Positions 57,095 to 64,000 of a stretch of 64,000 nt of DNA are shown here, piece by piece. This stretch comes from Polynucleobacter hallstattensis. Lineage in GTDB: Bacteria; Pseudomonadota; Gammaproteobacteria; Burkholderiales; Burkholderiaceae. Made by a program: the position numbers and the translations under genes. Within the stretch, counting starts at the first letter, position 1. Every line of letters begins with the position of its first letter. The notes beneath the pieces were generated by a model. The model saw only the letters and a list, made by a program, of their open reading frames with translations. It ran no database searches and was not told where the DNA came from. The DNA is taken from NCBI RefSeq assembly GCF_018881835.1, contig NZ_JACVPO010000002.1:124001-188000 (forward strand), written 5' to 3'.

Positions 57095-57177
57095 AGCTCA
57101 TATGATGGCAGATGGGATTCTCATTTAGCTCTGAAGTGGTGATGATGTAACCATTCTTAAACAGCGAGGTAAACATC

Positions 57178-58968
57178 ATGGCCAAAATGAAAGCCGCAAT
57201 GGCAGCAGTTCTTGTAATGGAAAAAGAGGGCATCACCACTGCATTTGGTGTTCCCGGAGCAGCTATTAATCCACTTTACGCCCAGTTGCGTGAGCGTCAG
57301 TCGATTACTCACATCCTAGCTCGACATGTTGAAGGCGCTTCGCACATGGCTGAAGGCTATACAAGAGCTAAGGCAGGCAATATTGGCGTTTGTATCGGAA
57401 CTTCCGGACCAGCTGGTACGGACATGATTACTGGGCTGTATTCGGCAAGTGCTGACTCTATTCCCATTCTCTGCATTACTGGACAAGCTCCACGTGCCCG
57501 CCTTTATAAAGAAGACTTTCAGGCTGTTGATATCGAAACAATTTCCAAGCCGGTAACGAAGATGTCTGTAACAGTTCGAGAGCCTGGCTTAGTGCCGCGC
57601 GTCTTCCAGCAGGCATTTCATGTGATGCGTTCAGGCCGTCCCGGTCCTGTATTAATTGACTTGCCGATTGATGTTCAATTAGCTGAAATTGAATTTGATA
57701 TCGATACCTATGAGCCATTGCCGGTATACAAACCAGCAGCTAGCCGCAAGCAGATTGAAAAAGCGCTGGAAATGTTGATGTCAGCCAAAAAGCCATTAAT
57801 TGTTGCTGGCGGTGGAATTATTAATGCTGATGCAGATGCACTATTAGTAGAGTTTGCAGAATTGACTGGCATTCCCGTGATTCCAACCCTCATGGGCTGG
57901 GGCACTATTCCGGATGATCATCCACTGATGGCGGGCATGGTTGGTCTTCAAACCTCGCACCGTTATGGTAATGCCACCATGCTAGCTAGTGATCTTGTTT
58001 TAGGTATCGGCAACCGCTGGGCTAACCGTCATACAGGATCAATCGATGTGTATTGCAAAGATCGTCAGTTTATTCACGTTGATATTGAGCCAACGCAAAT
58101 TGGTCGCGTATTTAATCCCGATTACGGAATCGTTTCGGACGCAAAAGCGGCGCTAGAGTTATTTGTAGAAGTTGCGAAAGAATGGAAAGCAAAAGGCAAG
58201 CTCTCTAACTACAGTGAGTGGGTTGAGCGCTGCCAGGAGCGTAAGAGCTTGATGCACCGTAAAACTAACTTTGATAATGTACCTATCAAGCCACAACGTG
58301 TCTATCAAGAGATGAATTCCGTATTTGGGCGTGATACCGTGTATGTATCGACTATTGGCCTATCGCAAATTGCGGGTGGACAATTCTTACATATCTATGG
58401 TGCTCGTCAATGGATCAACTGTGGTCAAGCTGGTCCCCTTGGCTGGACAATTCCAGCTGCATTAGGTGTATTGGCATCTGATACAACAAAGACTGTAGTT
58501 GGACTTGCTGGTGATTACGACTTCCAATTCTTAATTGAGGAATTAGCAGTTGGCGCACAATTTAACTTGCCGTTAGTCATGGTCTTAGTAAATAACAGTT
58601 ATCTAGGATTAATCCGTCAAGCACAGCGTGGCTTTGAGATGGATTACTGCGTACAACTGGCCTTTGACAATATCAACGTGGACGATCAAAACCTGAAGGG
58701 CTATGGAGTTGATCACGTTCAAGTCGTTGAAGGGCTTGGTTGCAAAGCTATCCGAGTTTCAGATCCAAATAAAATCAGTGCTGCATTGATTGAGGCACAA
58801 AAGATGGCTAAGGAGCACCGTGTTCCCGTAGTAGTGGAGATCATTTTAGAAAAAATCACCAATATTGCGATGGGAACCGAGATTAACAATATCAATGAAT
58901 TTGAAGATATTGATTGCCGTCATCCTGCTGGAACAGAGGGATTAGTGGCTGCCGGTCTTCTTGAGTAA
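57178..58968 (+). CDS. gcl: Glyoxylate carboligase (tartronate-semialdehyde synthase)
   Basis: A 596-residue ThDP enzyme joining two glyoxylates into tartronate semialdehyde and CO2. The N-terminal PYR domain has [15 protein letters not shown], the middle domain binds FAD, and the C-terminal PP domain carries [15 protein letters not shown]...[15 protein letters not shown]. Gcl uses no catalytic Glu in the PYR domain, consistent with the sequence [12 protein letters not shown]. Length matches E. coli Gcl (593). GAGG precedes the ATG. hyi and glxR follow in one operon. Confidence 0.96.
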   Translation: MAKMKAAMAAVLVMEKEGITTAFGVPGAAINPLYAQLRERQSITHILARHVEGASHMAEGYTRAKAGNIGVCIGTSGPAGTDMITGLYSASADSIPILCITGQAPRARLYKEDFQAVDIETISKPVTKMSVTVREPGLVPRVFQQAFHVMRSGRPGPVLIDLPIDVQLAEIEFDIDTYEPLPVYKPAASRKQIEKALEMLMSAKKPLIVAGGGIINADADALLVEFAELTGIPVIPTLMGWGTIPDDHPLMAGMVGLQTSHRYGNATMLASDLVLGIGNRWANRHTGSIDVYCKDRQFIHVDIEPTQIGRVFNPDYGIVSDAKAALELFVEVAKEWKAKGKLSNYSEWVERCQERKSLMHRKTNFDNVPIKPQRVYQEMNSVFGRDTVYVSTIGLSQIAGGQFLHIYGARQWINCGQAGPLGWTIPAALGVLASDTTKTVVGLAGDYDFQFLIEELAVGAQFNLPLVMVLVNNSYLGLIRQAQRGFEMDYCVQLAFDNINVDDQNLKGYGVDHVQVVEGLGCKAIRVSDPNKISAALIEAQKMAKEHRVPVVVEIILEKITNIAMGTEINNINEFEDIDCRHPAGTEGLVAAGLLE

Positions 58969-59030
58969 TCGATTCATTGCCCTGAATTTAGCCCTGTATC
59001 ATCCAATTTGATTGTTATTAAGGAATAGGA

Positions 59031-59810
59031 ATGCCCAAGTTTGCAGCCAACCTCACTATGTTGTTCAACGAAAAACCATTTTTGGAGCGTTTTGCGCTAG
59101 CCAAGATTGGTGGTTTCAAAGCCGTTGAATTTCTATTTCCTTATGCTTTTGAAGCTAGTGAAATCAAATCTGCTTTAGATAACAATGCCTTAAAGTTGGT
59201 ATTACACAACTTGCCAGCTGGAGATTGGGACGCGGGGGAAAGAGGTATCGCATGTCACCCAGACCGTGTTGCTGAGTTTCGTTCCGGAGTTGCCAAGGCG
59301 ATTGAGTACGCCAGTATTTTGGGCGTACCTCAACTCAACTGCTTAGCAGGAAAGACTCCTGAGGGTGTAGATCCAGCTTTGGTTCATGACACCTTTGTCA
59401 GCAATCTACAGTTTGCCGCTGCTGAGCTGAAGAAGTCTGGATTAAAACTGTTGATTGAGCCAATCAATACCTTTGATATTCCCGGCTTCTATCTTTCTAA
59501 AACTGCCCAAGGCATTGCGATACTGGATGCAGTTGCTGCTGATAATGCATTTTTGCAATACGACATCTACCATGCCCAGCGCATGGAAGGTGAGTTAGCT
59601 AATACGATTCAAAAATACTTTGCTCGAATAGCGCATATTCAGTTAGCGGATAATCCAGGTCGTAATGAGCCTGGTACCGGGGAAATTAACTACGGCTACT
59701 TATTTGATTTATTAACTCGCCTTCGATATACAGGTTACATCGGTTGTGAATATAAACCTTTGAAAACTACTGAGGCTGGCCTACATTGGATGGGTCAATA
59801 CGAGCAGTAA
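59031..59810 (+). CDS. hyi: Hydroxypyruvate isomerase
   Basis: A 259-residue TIM-barrel isomerase interconverting hydroxypyruvate and tartronate semialdehyde. FAANLTMLFNEKPFLERF starts the protein, the barrel metal-site regions are LIEPINTFDIPGF, LQYDIYHAQRMEG, HIQLADNPGRNEPGTGEI and GCEYKP. It lies between gcl and glxR with AAGGAA ahead of its ATG; the operon order matches E. coli. Confidence 0.95.
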   Translation: MPKFAANLTMLFNEKPFLERFALAKIGGFKAVEFLFPYAFEASEIKSALDNNALKLVLHNLPAGDWDAGERGIACHPDRVAEFRSGVAKAIEYASILGVPQLNCLAGKTPEGVDPALVHDTFVSNLQFAAAELKKSGLKLLIEPINTFDIPGFYLSKTAQGIAILDAVAADNAFLQYDIYHAQRMEGELANTIQKYFARIAHIQLADNPGRNEPGTGEINYGYLFDLLTRLRYTGYIGCEYKPLKTTEAGLHWMGQYEQ

Positions 59811-59856
59811 TATCAGTTGAGCTACATATCAATAAATAATAATTTAGGAATGAATC

Positions 59857-60753
59857 ATGAGTAAATTAAAAATAGGCTTTGTGGGTTTGGGCATTATGGG
59901 TACGCCAATGGTAGGGCATTTGATCGCAGCAGGTCATGAGCTGTTTATCAATACCCGCAGCAAAGTTCCAGATGAGTTAGCTAAAACTGCAGCCGTTCTC
60001 TGTGCTTCCCCAGCGGAAGTTGCGACTAAGGCAGAGATCATTATTACGATGGTTCCAGATACTCCTGATGTAGAGAAAGTTCTTTTTGGAGATAAGGGTA
60101 TTGCTTCAGGTCTTAACAAAGGCAAGATCGTAGTTGATATGAGCTCAATCTCTCCCATTTCCACAAAAGATTTTGCAAAGCGCATTAATGATCTGGGTTG
60201 CGAATATCTAGATGCCCCTGTATCTGGTGGCCAATTAGGCGCAAAGGGTGCAAGCCTCACCATCATGGTTGGTGGCAAGCAAGCTATCTTTGACAAAGTC
60301 AAACCTGTATTTGATTTGATGGGAAAAAATATCACCTTAGTTGGTGATAATGGTGCCGGCCAAGTTACTAAAGTAGCCAATCAAATTATTGTTGCCCTCA
60401 ATATCGAAGCCGTTGCAGAGGCCTTGGTGTTTGCCTCTAAGGCAGGCGCCGATCCGGCAAAAGTTAGACAAGCCTTAATGGGCGGCTTTGCCAGCTCAAA
60501 AATACTTGAAGTTCATGGTGAGCGCATGATTAATCGTACCTTTGATCCTGGCTTTAGGATTGAACTTCACCAAAAAGATTTAAGTTTGGCCCTCAGCAGT
60601 GCTAAGGCTCTGGGCGTTAGTTTGCCTAATACCGCTAGTGCACAAGAATTATTTAATTCCTGTGCAGCGCATGGTGGAAAATCATGGGATCATTCTGCTA
60701 TGGTCAAAGCATTAGAAAAAATGGCTAATTTTGAAATAGGTCAAAAAAGCTAG
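59857..60753 (+). CDS. glxR: 2-hydroxy-3-oxopropionate (tartronate semialdehyde) reductase
   Basis: A 298-residue beta-hydroxyacid dehydrogenase reducing tartronate semialdehyde to D-glycerate. The Rossmann motif is GFVGLGIMGTPM, substrate binding is DAPVSGGQLGA, and the catalytic Lys region is GAGQVTKVANQIIVALNIEAVAE. It completes the glyoxylate-to-glycerate route with gcl and hyi. The esterase gene follows after 10 bp. Confidence 0.95.
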   Translation: MSKLKIGFVGLGIMGTPMVGHLIAAGHELFINTRSKVPDELAKTAAVLCASPAEVATKAEIIITMVPDTPDVEKVLFGDKGIASGLNKGKIVVDMSSISPISTKDFAKRINDLGCEYLDAPVSGGQLGAKGASLTIMVGGKQAIFDKVKPVFDLMGKNITLVGDNGAGQVTKVANQIIVALNIEAVAEALVFASKAGADPAKVRQALMGGFASSKILEVHGERMINRTFDPGFRIELHQKDLSLALSSAKALGVSLPNTASAQELFNSCAAHGGKSWDHSAMVKALEKMANFEIGQKS

Positions 60754-60763
60754 AGGAAGAAGT

Positions 60764-61351
60764 ATGGCAGTAACCTTGGTTGTTTATTTGCATGGCTTTC
60801 GGTCTTCACCAAACTCAACCAAGGCAGTAATGACTGGGGAAGCGGTGAGGGCTCTTTCTTCGCAAGACCATTCTTATGAGTGGTATTGCCCTCAATTGCT
60901 TGCATCTCCAAAAGAAAGCTTGGAGATGGTGGTCAAGCATATTGATCTAGCCAAAGTTGAACACATGGTGATCGTCGGATCCTCCTTAGGCGGTTTCTAT
61001 GCAAACTATCTTGCCGAAAAATATCATTGCAAAGGGATTGCCCTTAATCCTGCCGTATTCGCCGCTAGAGAATTAGAGCCTCATGTTGGCATGATGACTA
61101 CCTATGACAGCGAAGAGCCCTTTGATTTTAAGGCTGAATACATCGATGAATTACGTGCCTTACAGGTAGATTCAATTACTGATCCCAAGCGCTATTTTTT
61201 AATTGCCGCAAAAGGTGACGAGCTTTTGGATTGGAAGGAAATGGTAGCTTTTTACCCTGGCGCCAAACAACTTATTCTCGACGGTGGCGATCACGGAATT
61301 TCTGACTATGCCAACCATCTTTCTGCAGTAATCGACTTTATCGAGCATTAA
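60764..61351 (+). CDS. YqiA-family alpha/beta hydrolase
   Basis: A 195-residue small esterase of the YqiA/UPF0227 family. VYLHGFRSSPNSTKA is the N-terminal oxyanion region, GSSLGGFYAN holds the nucleophile Ser74, KGDELLDW the Asp and GGDHGISDY the His. The natural substrate is unknown. It follows glxR by 10 bp and may be read with the glyoxylate operon, and it precedes a DUF3108 protein. Confidence 0.88.
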   Translation: MAVTLVVYLHGFRSSPNSTKAVMTGEAVRALSSQDHSYEWYCPQLLASPKESLEMVVKHIDLAKVEHMVIVGSSLGGFYANYLAEKYHCKGIALNPAVFAARELEPHVGMMTTYDSEEPFDFKAEYIDELRALQVDSITDPKRYFLIAAKGDELLDWKEMVAFYPGAKQLILDGGDHGISDYANHLSAVIDFIEH

Positions 61352-61355
61352 TTTC

Positions 61356-62360
61356 TTGATGGATGTAATCGGCAATCGGTTTCAATTTGTACCCAGAAAA
61401 TCTCTGTGGATTCTGATTGCTGCAATTTTTCTATCACTTTTTGGACATCTGATTTTATTCTTTGGGTTTCCATTCCTCTCTTTTGGTAGTGCGCCCCCCA
61501 TTGCCGAAGATCTCATCATCAAAACAGAGCTACGCGTTGAGCCACCTAAGAAAATACAACTAACTACGGCACCAAAGAAAAATGCGTCGCCCAAGCAAAC
61601 TAACGCCGTATCAGCCGACCCTTTGGCAGATCAGGGGAAAGGAGAGCAGGGCGCATTAGGCAATCAGTCTGGGCAAGCATTTCGCCTTCCTGAGTCCGGT
61701 ACGTATTATTTTGATGCTTATGTCGATGGGCAACTCATTCAAGCTGCTCAACTGGATTGGATTACGGAGGGCAATAATTACCGTTTGTATATCAACATAC
61801 CTTACGCCATCGTCGGCCCGTTTGTTTTTGAATCTAGAGGCACTGTCGATGCCTATGGCATAGCGCCATCCATTTACTGGACACAGCGGGGTACAAAACC
61901 ACCGCGCTATTCTCGCTTTGATCGTGACCAGAGTGGAGCAGGGAAGATGTACTTCTCGGAAAAGCCTGAGTTCACGCCGGATCTACTTCCAGGCACCCAA
62001 GATCGATTTAGCTTACTTTTTCAACTAGCCTCCTTACTCAATGGCAGCGACAAGATTGATGAGGCTGGCAGTATTCGAAGCATTCCTGTAGTTGACTATG
62101 ACACTCTCGAGATGTGGCAATTTAAAAGTTACGGCGAGAAAGAATCAGAAGATATTCCAAGCCTAGGTAAAGGGATTAATCGCCATTACGCTTTGATGCA
62201 ACGCGAAAGCAGTCCTTATAAGCGTCAGGTCGATATATGGCTAGCGAGAGACTTGGATTGGCTCCCCGGCAGAATGCGCTCACTAGAATCCAATGGACGC
62301 ATCTTAGAACTCGTATTCAAGCAAAGGGCACCCATTGATAAATCTAGGCTAGTTAACTAA
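61356..62360 (+). CDS. DUF3108-domain membrane-anchored protein
   Basis: A 334-residue protein with one N-terminal membrane segment (about 17-38), a low-complexity linker rich in Lys, Pro and Ala (about 55-95), and a C-terminal DUF3108-like domain (about 105-330) beginning LPESGTYYFDAYVDGQ. Such a linker between membrane and periplasmic domain recalls TonB-like spanning proteins, but no TonB fold is seen. Function is unknown. It starts 4 bp after the YqiA-like gene. Confidence 0.8.
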   Translation: MMDVIGNRFQFVPRKSLWILIAAIFLSLFGHLILFFGFPFLSFGSAPPIAEDLIIKTELRVEPPKKIQLTTAPKKNASPKQTNAVSADPLADQGKGEQGALGNQSGQAFRLPESGTYYFDAYVDGQLIQAAQLDWITEGNNYRLYINIPYAIVGPFVFESRGTVDAYGIAPSIYWTQRGTKPPRYSRFDRDQSGAGKMYFSEKPEFTPDLLPGTQDRFSLLFQLASLLNGSDKIDEAGSIRSIPVVDYDTLEMWQFKSYGEKESEDIPSLGKGINRHYALMQRESSPYKRQVDIWLARDLDWLPGRMRSLESNGRILELVFKQRAPIDKSRLVN

Positions 62361-62389
62361 GGCTAGGGCTACAGCTACAGCAATCCAAT

Positions 62390-62929
62390 TTAGAACCCAG
62401 AGCCTGATCTAGGATTTTGGTTTGATCTACCCAATAAAGCGCCCATCATGGTGTATAGCGCAGCCCCAGACATCGATACGGCAAAGATTCCGGAGAAAGA
62501 AATAATAATGGGGAGAATTCTCCAGCGTTCAGTAAGAACATATTCACCATAGCCAACGGTTGTGTACATCTCGCCGGCAAAATACAAGGTTTGGAGGTTG
62601 GTCGGGAATACTTGCAATCCTAAACAAATATAGGCCCAGGCAATAATTTCAAGCAAGTGAATAACAATAATCAATAAAATGGCAACGAAATACGATACAA
62701 AGTTAGCTCCATAGACACGTTTATTTTCAAGTTTTTGGTCAATCCAATGAAAGATACCGGCGATTGATAAAACGCTTAAACCATGGAATGTCAGCATTAA
62801 ACACGTTAGAAATAATAAAAACCATATATCGCTATCGCCCATATCCGCATTAATTTCAGCAAAGAGTGTGCTGAAGCTGGGTAGGGAGTTTAGGCCAGGA
62901 AGCTTGTCCAATAAGCTACTAAAAGTCAT
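62390..62929 (-). CDS. Small ion-channel-like protein with potassium-selectivity filter
   Basis: A 179-residue membrane protein with three clear hydrophobic segments (about 36-60, 78-104, 137-163). A re-entrant loop before the last holds the filter T124-V-G-Y-G128, the potassium-channel signature, in EMYTTVGYGEYV. It looks like a two-transmembrane-type (Ion_trans_2) pore preceded by an extra N-terminal segment. No C-terminal RCK domain is present. Selectivity is inferred from the motif. Confidence 0.85.
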   Translation of the reverse strand: MTFSSLLDKLPGLNSLPSFSTLFAEINADMGDSDIWFLLFLTCLMLTFHGLSVLSIAGIFHWIDQKLENKRVYGANFVSYFVAILLIIVIHLLEIIAWAYICLGLQVFPTNLQTLYFAGEMYTTVGYGEYVLTERWRILPIIISFSGIFAVSMSGAALYTMMGALLGRSNQNPRSGSGF

Positions 62930-63005
62930 CGATGTTATCCGTTAAATCTAGGGACATTTCTTATTTGACATAATAATGATTATACGCAGTATGTAGATAA
63001 GTTAA

Positions 63006-63707
63006 TTATGAAGGAGACTTCTTGGGGCCGCCCGGATAAGGCTGCTTATAGAGCTTTAACCAACGTGACATTAAGCCATCACGAATATCATCCTTGCCAA
63101 ATAATTGAGCAACGTCGATAGCCGTATATCCCTCATGATTTCTCATGCGTAAGTCTGCGCCATTATCAAGCAGGTATTTGATTAGTTGGTCGTTACCGGA
63201 ACCGATTGACATCATTAATGGCGTTGTCTCACTTGGGCTTAATGCATTCACCTGAGCGCCATTAGTCATTAAAAACTGGGCTATCTCTAAATGACCATTG
63301 GTGGCTGCGTAGTGAATTGGTGACCAGCCAAGCTTATTTACAGCAGCTTTCTTTTGAAGAACCAGACTCTTAACTAAAGCAAGCTCGCCATCAAATGAAG
63401 CTAGCATAAGCGCATTTTCACCGCTTTTATTAGTCAAATTCACGTCTGTAGCAGGGTTGGAGAGCAATAAATCCGTAACCTTAAAGGATTTATCCCGGAT
63501 CGCAAGGATCAACATGGGGGTGCCTTTAGGATCTAGCGTATTTGGGGTAACGCCCGCTTTTATTAAAGATCGTACCTCTGAGACGTCATCAAACTTTGCT
63601 GCTTTAGTGAAATCTGTAATCTGATCGGCAGTCTGAGCAATTGCCAGGCTAGAAAAGCATAATAAGTAGACATGAAAAAGATGGTTAAATTTAAATGAAC
63701 TTCTCAT
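63006..63707 (-). CDS. Exported ankyrin-repeat protein
   Basis: A 233-residue protein with a signal peptide (about 1-25, ending LAIAQ) and five to six ankyrin repeats, including GVTPNTLDPKGTPMLILAIRD, GWSPIHYAATNGHLEIAQFLMTN, ETTPLMMSIGSGNDQLIKYLLDNGA and EGYTAIDVAQLFG (repeats from about 45 to 215). Exported ankyrin proteins often bind partner proteins, for example near catalases or toxins; none is adjacent. Its ATG overlaps the stop of the upstream TatD-family gene (ATGA). Confidence 0.88.
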   Translation of the reverse strand: MRSSFKFNHLFHVYLLCFSSLAIAQTADQITDFTKAAKFDDVSEVRSLIKAGVTPNTLDPKGTPMLILAIRDKSFKVTDLLLSNPATDVNLTNKSGENALMLASFDGELALVKSLVLQKKAAVNKLGWSPIHYAATNGHLEIAQFLMTNGAQVNALSPSETTPLMMSIGSGNDQLIKYLLDNGADLRMRNHEGYTAIDVAQLFGKDDIRDGLMSRWLKLYKQPYPGGPKKSPS

Positions 63708-64000
63708 GATATTGCTCTATTAATTTGAAAACATTGAAAAAAATTACTTGATGTCTGCTCAGCCAACAATTCAACTGAAACGCCCTTGAGATTAGCAACG
63801 AATTCACCAACCTTAGAAACCCAGGCTGGCTCATTCGTCTTGCCGCGAAACGGAATTGGGGCTAAATAAGGCGAATCCGTTTCAATCAGCATGCGTTCTA
63901 AGGGAACTTCCCTACAGGTTTCCTGTAGGTCCTTAGCGCTCTTAAAAGTCACAATGCCAGAAAACGAGATGTAAAAACCCATGTCAATAGCAGCCTTGGC
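63704..64000 (-). CDS. TatD-family metal-dependent hydrolase (3' part, cut by window edge)
   Basis: The C-terminal 98 residues of a TatD/YcfH-type DNase or hydrolase whose N-terminus lies beyond the window. The frame runs open to the edge (AKAAIDMGFYISFSG). LLERMLIETDSPYLAP-like text (here PLERMLIETDSPYLAPIPFRG) carries the conserved metal-binding Asp, followed by NEPAWVSKVGEFVANLKGVS and NFFQCF, typical of the family end. The stop overlaps the ankyrin gene start by 4 bp. Confidence 0.9.
   Translation of the reverse strand, partial: AKAAIDMGFYISFSGIVTFKSAKDLQETCREVPLERMLIETDSPYLAPIPFRGKTNEPAWVSKVGEFVANLKGVSVELLAEQTSSNFFQCFQINRAIS

Overview
The window looks like a core-chromosome segment of a small-genome betaproteobacterium of the Burkholderiales, most like Polynucleobacter. 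The evidence is protein-level resemblance to that group, the low-to-moderate GC content, the very tight gene packing, and the mix of betaproteobacterial features: a PhaC/PhaB/PhaR polyhydroxyalkanoate set, AcnB, LplT, paired small cytochromes c and CCA-encoding tRNAs. Species assignment is inference. I see no insertion sequence, prophage, CRISPR array, integrase or origin. About 60 protein genes and 5 tRNA genes are supported.

Layout: 1-2.65 kb, minus-strand run MoxR-type ATPase, VWA protein, RidA-family protein. 2.77-3.5 kb, two small cytochromes c behind a perfect FNR/ANR-type box. 3.6-11.6 kb, a GntR/FCD regulator divergent from a complete B12-dependent propionyl-CoA to succinyl-CoA operon (mutase, MeaB chaperone, carboxylase beta and alpha, VOC-type epimerase), running straight into tsaB-rimI and a small gene that looks like a catalytically dead uracil-DNA-glycosylase relative with DNA polymerase III psi (HolD) character. 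13.4-18.6 kb, lplT, alr, bamD/rluD (start codons overlap divergently) and pgeF. 18.7-24.4 kb, PHA metabolism (phaC, phaB, phaR, then rimO and a BktB-like thiolase). 24.5-30.2 kb, serB, mfd and the isoprenoid pair ispD-ispF. 30.3-36.7 kb, tRNA-Leu, tig-clpP-clpX, lon (candidate heat-shock promoter) and tRNA-Val. 36.8-44.4 kb, a PpiD-like chaperone without its parvulin domain, a GDSL esterase, an ABC ATPase without a partner permease, purL and a spermidine-synthase-like protein. 44.5-54.1 kb, acnB, then pyrG-kdsA-eno-ftsB, hslO and gltX. 54.2-54.5 kb, a tRNA-Ala/Glu/Asp cluster with its own promoter and terminator. 54.6-64 kb, an M48 lipoprotein protease, a duplicated-domain periplasmic protein, a LysR regulator with the glyoxylate carboligase operon (gcl-hyi-glxR), an esterase, a DUF3108 protein, a potassium-channel-like protein, an ankyrin protein and the end of a TatD-family gene.

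Metabolically the window links short-chain acyl-CoA use (propionyl-CoA to succinyl-CoA), carbon storage as PHA, the TCA step at aconitase, and glyoxylate salvage to glycerate. The strongest candidates for something undescribed are the HolD/UDG-like protein beside rimI, the parvulin-less PpiD, the duplicated operator-like repeats upstream of acnB, the inverted repeat around the phaR promoter, and several promoter elements placed so that transcripts would begin at the start codon (leaderless). I did not find a new multi-gene defence or mobile system.
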